64,000 nucleotides of DNA from CAZMYM01 sp964620325 (GTDB taxonomy: Bacteria; Bipolaricaulota; Bipolaricaulia; UBA7950; UBA9294), in contig CAZUIM010000014.1 in the NCBI GenBank assembly GCA_964620325.1, positions 5,544 to 69,543 on the forward strand, in the 5' to 3' direction. This document shows positions 7,688 through 17,035 of this stretch, in pieces. Within the stretch, counting starts at the first letter, position 1, and each line of letters begins with the position of its first letter. The notes beneath the pieces are model-generated. The model did no database searches. It saw only the letters and a program-made list of their open reading frames with translations, and was not told the origin of the DNA. Made by a program: the position numbers and the translations under genes.

Positions 7688-8451
7688 CCCTTTCTCCTCA
7701 AGCCGTAGCGCAGTGACAGCGCCCCGAGGTGACACGCCTCGACGCACTCGCCGCACTTGATGCAATTGTGATCGTCGTACTCGATGTGCGGTTCGAGGCC
7801 CATCGGGCAACGCGCCGAACAGAGGCCGCAGCCGCTGCACCGGTTCGGGTCCAGTTCGAGGTGGAGGAAGCTGACGCGATTGAACAGGGCGAGAAGCCCG
7901 CCCATCGGGCAGAGGTAGCGGCACCAGAATCGCGAAATGAGGACCATGCCGACCAGGGTCCCGCCGAGTGTCGCCATGTGAATCAGAAACGGCCGATTCA
8001 CCTTTGCGACCCCCAAGAACAGGTACGGAATCGACGCCTCGATCGACCCGGCCGGACAGAGCTTGCAGAAGACCGTGTCCGCGAAGTACCACGCCGCGAA
8101 GACTGTCCCGACCAGAACGGCAAATTTGGTGTACGAGAAGGACTTCAGAATCCTGACCTTCCTAAACGAGAGGAGATCGTTCAGCGTGCCGAACGGACAG
8201 AACCAGCCGCAGAATCCCCGCCCCGCCAGGAGGCCGTACGCGACGATCGCTCCGAGCCAGAAGTAGGGCGGCGTGCCAAAGACAATCAGATTCTGCATCA
8301 ATCCGATCGGACAGACGGTCACCGCCAGAGGGCACGCGTAGCAGTGCAACCCCGGGAAGAGAACGTGGGTCATCCCAATCCCGGTCATTCCGAACAGCCC
8401 GAAGAGGAGCCCGAGCCCTTGCGTGCCCCGGCGAACGATCGTCCGTTTCAT
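7684..8451 (-). CDS. NapH/CcoG-like membrane polyferredoxin
   Basis: The 255-residue protein has several membrane helices and many Cys motifs. The first four (CYACPLAVTVCP, GFCGWFCPFG, CKLCPAG, FWCRYLCPMG) lie in or next to helices. Two C-terminal 4Fe-4S motifs follow (CSGCGLCSARCPMG and CIKCGECVEACH). This is the NapH/RdxA/CcoG fold that passes electrons across or along the membrane. In the second ferredoxin motif the last Cys is followed by His rather than Pro. The start ATG (8451) overlaps the stop of the thioredoxin-like gene, so the two are coupled and probably work as a redox pair. Confidence 0.88.
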   Translation of the reverse strand: MKRTIVRRGTQGLGLLFGLFGMTGIGMTHVLFPGLHCYACPLAVTVCPIGLMQNLIVFGTPPYFWLGAIVAYGLLAGRGFCGWFCPFGTLNDLLSFRKVRILKSFSYTKFAVLVGTVFAAWYFADTVFCKLCPAGSIEASIPYLFLGVAKVNRPFLIHMATLGGTLVGMVLISRFWCRYLCPMGGLLALFNRVSFLHLELDPNRCSGCGLCSARCPMGLEPHIEYDDHNCIKCGECVEACHLGALSLRYGLRRKG

Positions 8452-9482
8452 GGCGCCACCCCGAGGAACTCCAACAGCCGAGCTTCGAGGTCCTCGGCGC
8501 CGAAGAGTACCTCGTCGCCGTCGTTCCGAACGATCGCCGGGACGACCGTTCGGCCCGATCGGACGATCCCGTACGCCTCCGCAAGCTCTGGATCGACCTC
8601 GACGTCGACGAACCGATAGGCGATCCGGGCGGTCGCGTCGGCCATCCGCTCGACCATCGCCTCGGCGGCCGGGCAGGAGTGGCACCAACGCGCATAGAAC
8701 ACGATCAGTTCGACGTCCTCCTCGAGCGAGCCGAGGGCGGCGATCGCCGCGTCCGAAAGCTCAACCGACCTCGGACCCGCCTCCTCGATGCCGACGCATG
8801 ACGTACAGAGGACGGCGCCGATTCCCTGTGCCTGTTCGTGCTGATTCCGAGCGACCCCGTACGCGAGCGCCCCGGCGACGACGCACGCGAGGCCGAAAGC
8901 GGCGATCCGCTTCACGCCGACAAGCCTCGTCGCCGTCAGCAGCGCCGCGATCGACAGCATCGCGACTCCGAACCCGATCCACGCCCACGGAACCGGGCGC
9001 GCGACGACGGCCGCCTCGGTCGACCCAGTCGCACCGTCTACGGGAACCGCGGCCGATTCGACGAAGAGCGCGACGGGGAGCTCTTCGTCGAACCGATAGC
9101 ACCGCTCCTCCGCTCCCTCGAGAATGCAGTACGTATAGCTGACGGCGAGGCGCCCCTCGACCTCCCCCTCGACGGCCGACTCCGGCGCCTCGATCCGCAC
9201 GCGGACTTCCGCCCGTTCGAACGGCGGCAGAAGGGCGATCTCCTCAGGGGGGTCGGCCGGCGCAAACGCCTCCGGCGCCGCCCAGTCGACGTCGATGTCG
9301 TCCGCCTCGCGGACCGAGTCGTTCTCGACCGAGACGACGACCTCGGCCGAGCCTCCGGCACAAATCGGAACCGGCCGGTTCGGAACGGAGAACGTGAGGA
9401 TCGGCTCCTGCCCGATCCCCAGGAAGGCGAACGCCGCTGCGAGCCCGACGGCGAGTCTGACGATCGCCCGTCGTCGACTCAC
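8448..9482 (-). CDS. Membrane protein with an extracytoplasmic Ig-like domain and a C-terminal thioredoxin-like domain
   Basis: GTG 9482 is chosen (GGGGGAGG 5 nt upstream). The product has 344 residues: N-terminal signal/anchor helix (8-25), a beta-rich domain with cysteines at 41, 119 and 128, and two membrane helices (~167-184 and ~193-211). A CTSC motif follows (226-229), then a thioredoxin-like fold with VFYARWCHSCPAAEAMVERM (CHSC at 267-270) and VVPAIV (the cis-Pro position). CxxC in a thioredoxin fold implies disulfide exchange. Coupling to a polyferredoxin suggests electrons are fed from ferredoxin to this protein. Confidence 0.8.
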   Translation of the reverse strand: MSRRRAIVRLAVGLAAAFAFLGIGQEPILTFSVPNRPVPICAGGSAEVVVSVENDSVREADDIDVDWAAPEAFAPADPPEEIALLPPFERAEVRVRIEAPESAVEGEVEGRLAVSYTYCILEGAEERCYRFDEELPVALFVESAAVPVDGATGSTEAAVVARPVPWAWIGFGVAMLSIAALLTATRLVGVKRIAAFGLACVVAGALAYGVARNQHEQAQGIGAVLCTSCVGIEEAGPRSVELSDAAIAALGSLEEDVELIVFYARWCHSCPAAEAMVERMADATARIAYRFVDVEVDPELAEAYGIVRSGRTVVPAIVRNDGDEVLFGAEDLEARLLEFLGVAP

Positions 9483-9543
9483 CGGCCTCCCCCTCTTCCT
9501 CCGATACTCACGTCCTCCGCAAGTCCGCTCATCGCCGCGCGGA

Positions 9544-10833
9544 TCATTCCGGCTGCACCCCGCGGTAAGAACGGAGCCGCTCGACGACAGGCACCAGACC
9601 GATCGCACTCAGGATCTCGAACAGACCCGGGCCCGCCCGCCGACCTGTCGTCGCGATCCGACAGGCGAGAGCGACGTCCTTCAGCTTCGCTCCTTCTCGA
9701 GCGAGCGTCGCGCGGACGGCCGCCTCGACGGCGTCGGGGCTGAAGGACTCCAGCGTTTCGAGTTCGTCGGCGACGGCGCACATCAGCTCTCGCTGTCGTC
9801 CCGACACGTCGATCTCGTCGACCCGATCGAGCGGGACCGGGAAGAGCATCTCCATCGCTTCCGCGAGATCCTCGAGCGTGTGCGCGCGGTCCCGCAGCAG
9901 GTCGACGCCGACGCGAAGGCGCGCCCGATCTGCCGATTCCCACATCGCCTCGTCGAGACGCTTCCGAGACAGGACGAACGGTTCGACCATGTCGATCAGC
10001 CGCTCCAGTTCGGCCCGCTTCAGGTGTTGTTGGTTCAGCCAACGGAGCTTCGACTCCTCGAAGACGGCCCCCGACTTGTTGATCTCGTCGAGACTGAACA
10101 GCTCGACGAGTTCGGCGATCGAGAACACCTCATCGTCGCCGTGCGACCAGCCGAGACGGGCCAAGAAGTTGACCAGCGCTTCGGGGAGGTAGCCCGCGTC
10201 GCGGTACTCGAGGACCGACGCCGCCCCGTGTCGCTTCGACAGCTTCGCCCGATCCGATCCAAGGATCATCGGAATGTGCAGGAACCGCGGCACCGGGCGG
10301 CCGAGCGCCTCGAACAAGAGGATGTGCTTCGGCGCGTTGTTCAGGTGGTCGTCCCCTCGAATCACGTGGGTGATCTCCATGTCGGCGTCGTCGACGACGA
10401 CCCCGAAGTGGTAGAGGAAACTCCCGTCCGAACGACGGATGACGAAATCCTTCAGATGATCGTTCCGATACGCAACGTCCCCGAGGAGATCGTCGTGGAC
10501 GATCGTCCGTCCCTCGAGCGGAACTCGGAACCACCACGCGCCATCCAACTCGTAGGCGAGCCCTTTCTCCATCAGCTGTTCGGCCGCCGCGACGTGTTCC
10601 ACGTGCCGATCGGATTGCCGGTAGAACTCGTCCCAGTCGAGACCGAGCCACTCGAGCGATTCGAGGATCTGCGCGATCGACGCGTCGGTCGATCGCTCGC
10701 GGTCGGTGTCCTCGATGCGAAGGACGAGGACCCCACCGGTGTGACGCGCGTAGAGCCAATTGAACAGCGCGGTCCGTGCGGAGCCTACGTGGAAGTATCC
10801 TGTTGGACTCGGCGCGAAGCGTACCCGGACCAT
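9544..10833 (-). CDS. gltX: Glutamyl-tRNA synthetase
   Basis: The ATG at 10833 gives MVRVRFAPSPTGYFHVGSAR, the canonical GluRS N-terminus with the HIGH-type motif; AGGGGG lies 4-5 nt upstream. The KMSKS-type loop is DRAKLSKRHG. The product is 429 residues, slightly short for GluRS (usually 460-500), with a compact anticodon-binding domain. It charges tRNA-Glu (possibly also tRNA-Gln if gatCAB is present elsewhere). It is transcribed away from the alpha-2-macroglobulin gene. Confidence 0.96.
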   Translation of the reverse strand: MVRVRFAPSPTGYFHVGSARTALFNWLYARHTGGVLVLRIEDTDRERSTDASIAQILESLEWLGLDWDEFYRQSDRHVEHVAAAEQLMEKGLAYELDGAWWFRVPLEGRTIVHDDLLGDVAYRNDHLKDFVIRRSDGSFLYHFGVVVDDADMEITHVIRGDDHLNNAPKHILLFEALGRPVPRFLHIPMILGSDRAKLSKRHGAASVLEYRDAGYLPEALVNFLARLGWSHGDDEVFSIAELVELFSLDEINKSGAVFEESKLRWLNQQHLKRAELERLIDMVEPFVLSRKRLDEAMWESADRARLRVGVDLLRDRAHTLEDLAEAMEMLFPVPLDRVDEIDVSGRQRELMCAVADELETLESFSPDAVEAAVRATLAREGAKLKDVALACRIATTGRRAGPGLFEILSAIGLVPVVERLRSYRGVQPE

Positions 10834-10929
10834 GATTCCCCCTCGGTCTCGAATTCGAGGGCATTGTACCCGATCGCCGGTTGGATCGAAGCCGCCGACG
10901 GGTCCGATCGCCTTGCCCAGAAAAGGCCA

Positions 10930-10957
10930 GGGAGAGGGACTGTGGGGTCCCTCTCCC
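10930..10957. repeat. Perfect 11-bp inverted repeat (hairpin or operator)
   Basis: GGGAGAGGGAC (10930-10940) and GTCCCTCTCCC (10947-10957) are separated by 6 nt (TGTGGG). There is no T-tract on either side, so this is not a standard terminator. It lies ~97 bp upstream of gltX and ~245 bp upstream of the rightward gene. It may be a leader hairpin, an operator, or an attenuator in the gltX leader. Confidence 0.6.
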
Positions 10958-11137
10958 GGAGGGCTGGTATCGGGGGTGCGAGATGTTTTCACTCGCTGTC
11001 TTGTGACAGAAATCACGCTAGCGAAGGTTTGTGAGGGACTTGTGAAGCCGGGGTGTGAATCCGATGGGAGGTGAAGGTCGTTTCCGGAACCTCAGGCCGC
11101 TTCGGGTGTTCGTTATGAGAGAAACGCAGATTACGAC

Positions 11138-11166
11138 TTGTCGCGGACGCCGTTTGACGGTATCTG
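11138..11166 (+). promoter_or_regulatory. Candidate promoter for the alpha-2-macroglobulin gene
   Basis: TTGTCG (11138-11143), 17 bp, TATCTG (11161-11166). It would give a leader of about 30 nt before the ATG at 11203. Match quality is moderate. Confidence 0.35.
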
Positions 11167-11202
11167 TAGCTTGTGAAAAGACCACGCTGCAAGGGGGCGG
11201 GC

Positions 11203-14200
11203 ATGAGTCGAAGTGTGCGGATGCATCGCTGGGTGTTGATCTCGGTCGTCTCGTTGATCCTCGTCGGAACGGCCACAGGAGCTGTGGGCCTCCGCGCCGC
11301 GGAGGAGGAAGCCGCTCCGAATGTCGGGTCCGTCGAAGCACTCTCCGTCGTTCAGATGATTCCGGCCGACAGCACCGTCGAAGTGGAGACCGCCGCGACG
11401 ATCGTCGTCACGTTCGACCGTCCGGTCGTCCCCCTGACGGCGATCTCCGATCCCGCGGCGGCCGACCTGCCGAATCCCCTTCGACTGTCACCCGACGCCG
11501 TCGGCGTCGGGCAGTGGCTGAATACGTCGGTCTACACGTTCACCCCGAGTCGCCCCCTCGCCGGCGGAACGACCTACGCGGTCGTCGTCGCGGCCGGTCT
11601 CACCGCCGTCGACGGAAGTGTTCTGCGCGACGACCACACGTGGCACTTCACGACCGTCCGACCGAAGGTGGTCCGGATCGACCCCGGACGCAACGAGGAA
11701 CTCGTCCCCGTCGACACGTCGATCCAGATTGAATTCAACATGCCGATCGACCCGGGGACCGTCGCCGACCGACTGACCGTCCGGACGGCGAGCCTCCTCG
11801 GGGAGCTTCTCGCCGTCAACGTTCCCGGAGCGGTGTCGGTCGAGGGCGATACGATCACCTTCACGCCGAGCGAGCCGTTCGAGTTCGACCGACGCTACGT
11901 CGTCACCCTCGATCCGGGCGTCACCGGATCGGCCGGCGGCCTCGGGTGCATCGCCAAGACGACGTGGCGCTTCCAGACCGTTCCCCTCCCGCGGATCGTC
12001 GAGACCGATCCGAAGGACGGTGCGGACGACGCATACCCGTACACGTCGTTCGAGATCTACTTCAACGCGCCGATCGACCCGGACACGGTCCTGCCGAACC
12101 TTTCGATCGATCCAGAGCCCGATCCGGAGACCCTGGACGGCTGGTACCGCAGCTGGGGCCGGTCGTTCGTTGTCTACTTCGGTGCAGAACCGAGCACCGA
12201 CTACACGATACGGATCGGCCCCGAGATCGCCGACCCTTACGGGAACACCACCGGACAGAGCCTCACCGTCGAGTTCCGGACCGCCCCGCTCAGCCCCGTT
12301 GCGTGGCTCCACGTCCCCGGGCGGACGAGTACGCTGAACGCGTCGATGGATGCGCGCATCGTCGTCGGGTACAGGAACACGGACCGACTCCGACTCTCTC
12401 TGTGGCGTCTCGATCTCGAAGAGTATTTCGAGGCGACCTCGGACTGGTACGACTACGACCCGGCCGGTCGCCCGGACCGCGCGTGGAACCTCTCGGTCTC
12501 CGCCCCGCTCAACGAGGCCGTCTACGCGCCGGTCGACCTGACGGAAGGGGGAGGACCGATCGCTCCCGGAATCTACGTCGTCGAGCTGAAGGCGGACGAC
12601 GTCGAGTGGGACCGATGGAACCATCGGCACCTGTTGATCGCCAGCCCCGTGAACCTGACCCTGAAGACGACCGAGCGCCAGATCCTCGCCTGGGCGACCG
12701 ACCTCGAGACCGGTGTCCCCAAGCCCGGGCTGATCTTGAAGGCGTACAACAGCGACGGCGACTTGCTCGGCGTCTCGATCAGCGACAGCGAAGGACTCGC
12801 GTCGTTCGAGGTCGGAGATGCCCTCGATTGGCGAGGCGCGATGATCGTCGGCCACAGCCCGTTCGTCGCCGCGAGCACGGGTTGGTCGGACGGGATCTCG
12901 GCTTGGGATCTCGGTCTCTCGCGCGAAACGCCGCACGATCAACGCGCGTTCCTCGACACCGACCGACCGATCTACCGACCCGGCCAGACCGTCTTCTTCC
13001 GGGGCATCGTCCGCGACGAGGACGATGCATCGTATACCCTCCCAGATCTCACGTCCGTCGACGTGGTCATCCGGGACGAAGAGTGGGACCCGGTCTACGA
13101 AGAGACGCTCCCTCTCGATGAGTTCGGCGGATTCTCGGGGACGATCGAGCTCGATGAGGACGCGCGACTCGGCGACTACGCGATCCGGGCGAACGTCGGA
13201 GACCGAACCTTCCATCACACGTTTCAAGTTGCCGCCTACCGTGCCCCGGAATTCGAGGTCACGGTCACTTCGGAGTTGCCCGACGTTGCGACGGGCGAGG
13301 CGGTCCGCGCCGTCGTCAACGCCGCCTATTTCTTCGGCGCACCGGTCGCCGACGTGCCGGTCGAATGGAACGTGCTGTCTCGAACGTATCGCTTCGCCCC
13401 CCCGGCCTTCGGGCGATACACGTTCGACGACGTTGACGATCCGTGGATCTGCTGGAGCTGCTGGTGGCGTCCCGCGAGCACACCGGCCTCGATCCTCGAC
13501 GGAGCCGGCCGGACCGATCAAGAGGGCAATCTCCTTCTCGATCTTCCAATCGATGAAATCGACCCGCAGAGCGGAAGCCGCGTCTGGACGATCGAGGCGA
13601 CAGCGACCGGCCCGAGCGGCGAGACGATCTCCGGGCGGACGGCGGTGACGGTTCACCAGGGAAGCTTCTACGTCGGCCTCGCCGCCGGTCGAACGATCGG
13701 CCGCGCCGGGGAGGAATCCTCCGTCGACGTCGTCACCGTCGATTGGGAGGCGAACCGGATCGGCGGGCGGGCTCTACGGTACACCGTCTTCCTCCACGAG
13801 TGGGTGAACGTGTTCGAGGAGGGCGAGACCGGCGGCCGATGGACGTGGACGCCGAAGGAGACGGAGGTCGACGCCGGCACGTTGACGACCGACGAACGTG
13901 GGGACGGCCGCCTCTCCTTCGTGCCGGAGGTGGGCGGATCGTACAAGGTCGTCGTCGAGGGGGATGACGCGAACGGCCGGACCGTTCGATCGAGCCTCTT
14001 CCTGTGGGTGACCGGCCCCGAGAGCGTCTCGTGGCGCCGAACGAACGACGACACGATCACGCTGATCAGCGACCGAACGAGCTACGCCGTCGGAGACACG
14101 GCAGAGATCCTCATCCCGAGCCCGTATCAAGGGGAGCAGTGGGCCCTGGTCACCGTCGAACGCGGCGGGATTCTCTCCCGCGAGGTCGTCCTCCTCCCGA

Positions 14201-17019
14201 CGAACAGCAGTACGATTCGCATCCCGATCGCCGACGAATACGTCCCGAACGTCTACGTCGGCGTCGTCCTCGTGGAAGGTCGACAGGCCGCACTCGCCGC
14301 GGCCGCCGCATTGACCCAAGGCAACACCGCGTCCGATTCTGCCGCGGCCGCCGCATTGACCCAAGGCAACACCGCGTCCGATTCTGCCGCGGCCGCCGCG
14401 TCGACCAAGGTCGGTTATCTCGCGCTCTCGGTCGATCCGGACCCGCGCGAGCTGCGGATCGACCTCTCGCCGACTGAGACGCGCCTCGAGCCGGGCGATT
14501 CGGTCGGAATCGATCTCCGAATCACCGACGCCGACGGCCTGCCGGTCGAGGCCTCGCTCTCCCTCGATCTCGTCGACAAGGCGGTCCTGTCGCTCCAGCC
14601 GCGAACCGACGACGCGATCCTCTCGGCCTTCTACGGACGACGCGGGCTCGGCGTGGGCACGGCGAGCGGCCTGGTCATCTCACTGACGCGGCTCACGCTC
14701 GAACAACTCGAGGACCTCGATCTCCTCGAAGAGGCGCAGAAGGTGGCGACCGACGGCGAGGCTCCCCCCGGGGCCGGATACCTGCTCGCTGGGGGACCGG
14801 TCGCCGAAACGGCCCTTCGCGCCGCAGACGACGCGGGCGCGGAAGGCAACCTCCCCGAGGGAATCACGGTGCGCGAGGAGTTCCTCGACACGGCGTACTG
14901 GCGCCCGAACGTGGTGTCGGACGCGAACGGAATCGCGCGCGTCGAGGTCGAACTGCCCGACAATCTCACCACCTGGGTCGTCCGGGCGGTCGGAGCGACC
15001 CGCGACACGCTCGTCGGGGAAGCGACGACGGAGATCCTGGTCACCAAGCCGCTCCTCATTCGCCCGGCGGTCCCGCGGTTCCTCGTCGTCGGCGATCGTG
15101 TCCGTCTCGCCGCCTCCGTCTCGAACCAGACGGAGGACGATCTCACCGTCGACGTGACGATCGCCGCCGTCGGGGTCACGCTCGAGGCGTCTGCCGTCCA
15201 GACCGTGGCGATCCCTGCGGGCGGTGAAACGACCGTGTCGTGGTGGGCGACGGTCGACGACGTCGCAGCGGCCGATCTGGCATTCAGCGCCGTGTCCGGT
15301 TCGTTGAGTGACGCGGCCCGCCCACGGCTGACCCTCGGTCCCGATGGAACGTTGCCCGTGCTTCGCTACACGGCCCGCGAGACGGTCGGAACGGCGGGGG
15401 AGCTGACCGAGGAAGAAAGCCGCATCGAGGCGCTCGTCCTCCCGGAGACGTTCGACCCGGACGCCACCCAGCTGTTCGTCCGACTCGAGCCGTCGCTCGC
15501 CGCCGCGATGACTGAGGGGCTGTCGTACCTCGAGCACTTCGAGTACGAGTGCACCGAACAGCTGGTCAGTCGCTTCCTTCCGAACGCACTCACCTACCGC
15601 GCGCTCTCCCTTCTCGGGACCGAGGACGTCGAGCTGAAAGCGAAGCTCGACACCCTCGTCTCCTACGCGCTCGAAGAGCTGGTCGAACGGCAGAACGCCG
15701 ACGGCGGGTGGGGCTGGTGGCGGGGCGACCGATCGAACCCGTATCTGACGGCCTACGTCGTCTTCGGACTCCTTCGTGCGGCGGAGGCGGACGTCTCCGT
15801 CGATCCGGAGGTCGTTGCACGCGGTCTCGATCGGATCGCCGACGAACTCGTCCCGGCACGCGACCTCGACTCCACGTGGACCGCGAATCGGCAGGCGTGG
15901 CTCCTCTACGTCCTCGCCCTCGGCGGCGAGACGAGCGACGCCTCCGAGTACGCCGGATCGCTCTTCGAGGAGCGGGAGAAACTGAGCCACTACGCGAAGG
16001 CCTATCTCGCGCTGGCACTCGCCGAGATCAGCGGGTTCGACTCGGAGATCGAAGCGCTCCTCTCCGATCTGGTCAACGACGCCATCCTGTCGGCGACCGG
16101 AGCCCATTGGGAAGAGCCCGGGATCGACTGGTGGGCGATGAACACCGACACGCGATCCACGGCAGTCATCCTCGACGCGTTCGCTCTCCTCGACCCGTCG
16201 AACGCCCTCGCCCCGAACGTCGTCCGCTGGCTGATGGTCGCCCGCCGCGCCGGGATCTGGGAGACGACGCAGGAGACGGCGTGGGCGCTGATCGCGCTGA
16301 CCGACTGGATGGTGGTCACCGGCGAGCTCGGCGGCGCCTACGAGCTTCGTGTCGGGTTGGACGACGAACCGATCTTGCTGGAGACGGTGACCCCCGAGAC
16401 GGTTCGTGAGCCTCGCGAGATCGCCGTCGCCGGCGACGATCTGACCGGGTCGGACGTCCACCACCTCACGATCGCACGAGGCGAGGGTGAGGGAAGCCTC
16501 TACTACACCGCCCACCTGACCGTCGGCCTTCCGGTCGGCGAGGTCGAACCGCTCGATCGCGGCGTCTTCGTTCGCCGTCAATACCTCTCGACCGGCGACG
16601 TGACCGAGGAGAGAACGGCCGTCGACGTCGGCGAGACGTTCGAGGTTCGGCTGACGATCATCGCGCCGAACGACCTCTACTACGTCGTCGTCGAAGACCC
16701 GATCCCGGCCGGTTGCGAGGCGGTCGATACGTCGCTCGCAACGACCAGCGTTCGCGAATCCGATCCGAGCCTCCGGCGCGAAGACGACGAACGGCCGTGG
16801 TGGAGATGGTGGTGGTCTTGGTACTCCCGATCCGAGTTCCGCGACGAGAAGGTCGTCCTGTTCGCCGACTACCTTCCGGCCGGCACCTATTCGTACACCT
16901 ACACGCTGCGCGGCGTGACTCCGGGATTCTACGGCGCGCTTCCGTCGATGGCGTACGAGTTCTACTTCCCCGAGGTCTTCGGACGCTCGGCCGGACGGAC
17001 CCTCCGCGTCAGCGAATAG
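11203..17019 (+). CDS. Bacterial alpha-2-macroglobulin family protein with thioester
   Basis: This 1938-residue secreted protein starts at ATG 11203 (AGGGGGC upstream) with a signal peptide (VLISVVSLILVGTATGAVG); no lipobox Cys is seen. N-terminal Ig-like (Big_5-type) domains (VETAATIVVTFDRPV, VDTSIQIEFNMPID) are followed by macroglobulin domains. The bait/ANA region contains DTDRPIYRPGQTVFFRG, and the complement-like domain has the thioester CTEQ (C1450-Q1453) in FEYECTEQLVSRFLPN. The family traps attacking proteases by bait cleavage and covalent thioester capture. No pbpC neighbour is present. An Ala-rich stretch (residues ~1032-1066) carries an exact 45-bp tandem duplication. The C-terminus has a Trp-rich RPWWRWWWSWY segment. 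Confidence 0.93.
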   Translation: MSRSVRMHRWVLISVVSLILVGTATGAVGLRAAEEEAAPNVGSVEALSVVQMIPADSTVEVETAATIVVTFDRPVVPLTAISDPAAADLPNPLRLSPDAVGVGQWLNTSVYTFTPSRPLAGGTTYAVVVAAGLTAVDGSVLRDDHTWHFTTVRPKVVRIDPGRNEELVPVDTSIQIEFNMPIDPGTVADRLTVRTASLLGELLAVNVPGAVSVEGDTITFTPSEPFEFDRRYVVTLDPGVTGSAGGLGCIAKTTWRFQTVPLPRIVETDPKDGADDAYPYTSFEIYFNAPIDPDTVLPNLSIDPEPDPETLDGWYRSWGRSFVVYFGAEPSTDYTIRIGPEIADPYGNTTGQSLTVEFRTAPLSPVAWLHVPGRTSTLNASMDARIVVGYRNTDRLRLSLWRLDLEEYFEATSDWYDYDPAGRPDRAWNLSVSAPLNEAVYAPVDLTEGGGPIAPGIYVVELKADDVEWDRWNHRHLLIASPVNLTLKTTERQILAWATDLETGVPKPGLILKAYNSDGDLLGVSISDSEGLASFEVGDALDWRGAMIVGHSPFVAASTGWSDGISAWDLGLSRETPHDQRAFLDTDRPIYRPGQTVFFRGIVRDEDDASYTLPDLTSVDVVIRDEEWDPVYEETLPLDEFGGFSGTIELDEDARLGDYAIRANVGDRTFHHTFQVAAYRAPEFEVTVTSELPDVATGEAVRAVVNAAYFFGAPVADVPVEWNVLSRTYRFAPPAFGRYTFDDVDDPWICWSCWWRPASTPASILDGAGRTDQEGNLLLDLPIDEIDPQSGSRVWTIEATATGPSGETISGRTAVTVHQGSFYVGLAAGRTIGRAGEESSVDVVTVDWEANRIGGRALRYTVFLHEWVNVFEEGETGGRWTWTPKETEVDAGTLTTDERGDGRLSFVPEVGGSYKVVVEGDDANGRTVRSSLFLWVTGPESVSWRRTNDDTITLISDRTSYAVGDTAEILIPSPYQGEQWALVTVERGGILSREVVLLPTNSSTIRIPIADEYVPNVYVGVVLVEGRQAALAAAAALTQGNTASDSAAAAALTQGNTASDSAAAAASTKVGYLALSVDPDPRELRIDLSPTETRLEPGDSVGIDLRITDADGLPVEASLSLDLVDKAVLSLQPRTDDAILSAFYGRRGLGVGTASGLVISLTRLTLEQLEDLDLLEEAQKVATDGEAPPGAGYLLAGGPVAETALRAADDAGAEGNLPEGITVREEFLDTAYWRPNVVSDANGIARVEVELPDNLTTWVVRAVGATRDTLVGEATTEILVTKPLLIRPAVPRFLVVGDRVRLAASVSNQTEDDLTVDVTIAAVGVTLEASAVQTVAIPAGGETTVSWWATVDDVAAADLAFSAVSGSLSDAARPRLTLGPDGTLPVLRYTARETVGTAGELTEEESRIEALVLPETFDPDATQLFVRLEPSLAAAMTEGLSYLEHFEYECTEQLVSRFLPNALTYRALSLLGTEDVELKAKLDTLVSYALEELVERQNADGGWGWWRGDRSNPYLTAYVVFGLLRAAEADVSVDPEVVARGLDRIADELVPARDLDSTWTANRQAWLLYVLALGGETSDASEYAGSLFEEREKLSHYAKAYLALALAEISGFDSEIEALLSDLVNDAILSATGAHWEEPGIDWWAMNTDTRSTAVILDAFALLDPSNALAPNVVRWLMVARRAGIWETTQETAWALIALTDWMVVTGELGGAYELRVGLDDEPILLETVTPETVREPREIAVAGDDLTGSDVHHLTIARGEGEGSLYYTAHLTVGLPVGEVEPLDRGVFVRRQYLSTGDVTEERTAVDVGETFEVRLTIIAPNDLYYVVVEDPIPAGCEAVDTSLATTSVRESDPSLRREDDERPWWRWWWSWYSRSEFRDEKVVLFADYLPAGTYSYTYTLRGVTPGFYGALPSMAYEFYFPEVFGRSAGRTLRVSE
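14296..14400 (+). repeat. Exact 45-bp tandem duplication inside the alpha-2-macroglobulin gene
   Basis: Two identical 45-bp copies (14296-14340 and 14341-14385) are followed by a 15-bp partial copy (14386-14400) differing at one base. Each copy encodes AAAAALTQGNTASDS, so copy-number changes keep the frame and lengthen a flexible linker. Identity at third positions points to a recent duplication. Confidence 0.9.
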
Positions 17020-17035
17020 CCGCCCCGTGCGGCTA
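17017..17035. terminator. Bidirectional hairpin carrying both convergent stop codons
   Basis: TAGCCGC (17017-17023), loop CCCGT, GCGGCTA (17029-17035). The left arm begins with the TAG of the alpha-2-macroglobulin gene; the right arm ends with the complement of the TAG of the ACT gene. There is no T-run, so termination efficiency is uncertain. Confidence 0.5.

Larger units (their letters stand above)
10834..11202. other. 369-bp divergent intergenic region between gltX and the alpha-2-macroglobulin gene
   Basis: No coding region is supported here. It holds a perfect 11-bp inverted repeat (10930-10957) and a weak promoter candidate for the rightward gene (11138-11166). The rest is less GC-rich than its neighbours and shows no gene. 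Confidence 0.6.

Noticed and set aside
11488..13656. 722-codon minus-strand frame inside the alpha-2-macroglobulin gene
   Set aside because: The plus-strand protein has clear family domains and a thioester; the minus-strand product is low-complexity Arg/Asp/Val-rich.
14296..14400. CRISPR-like repeat
   Set aside because: The repeats are directly adjacent with no spacers and lie in frame inside a coding gene.
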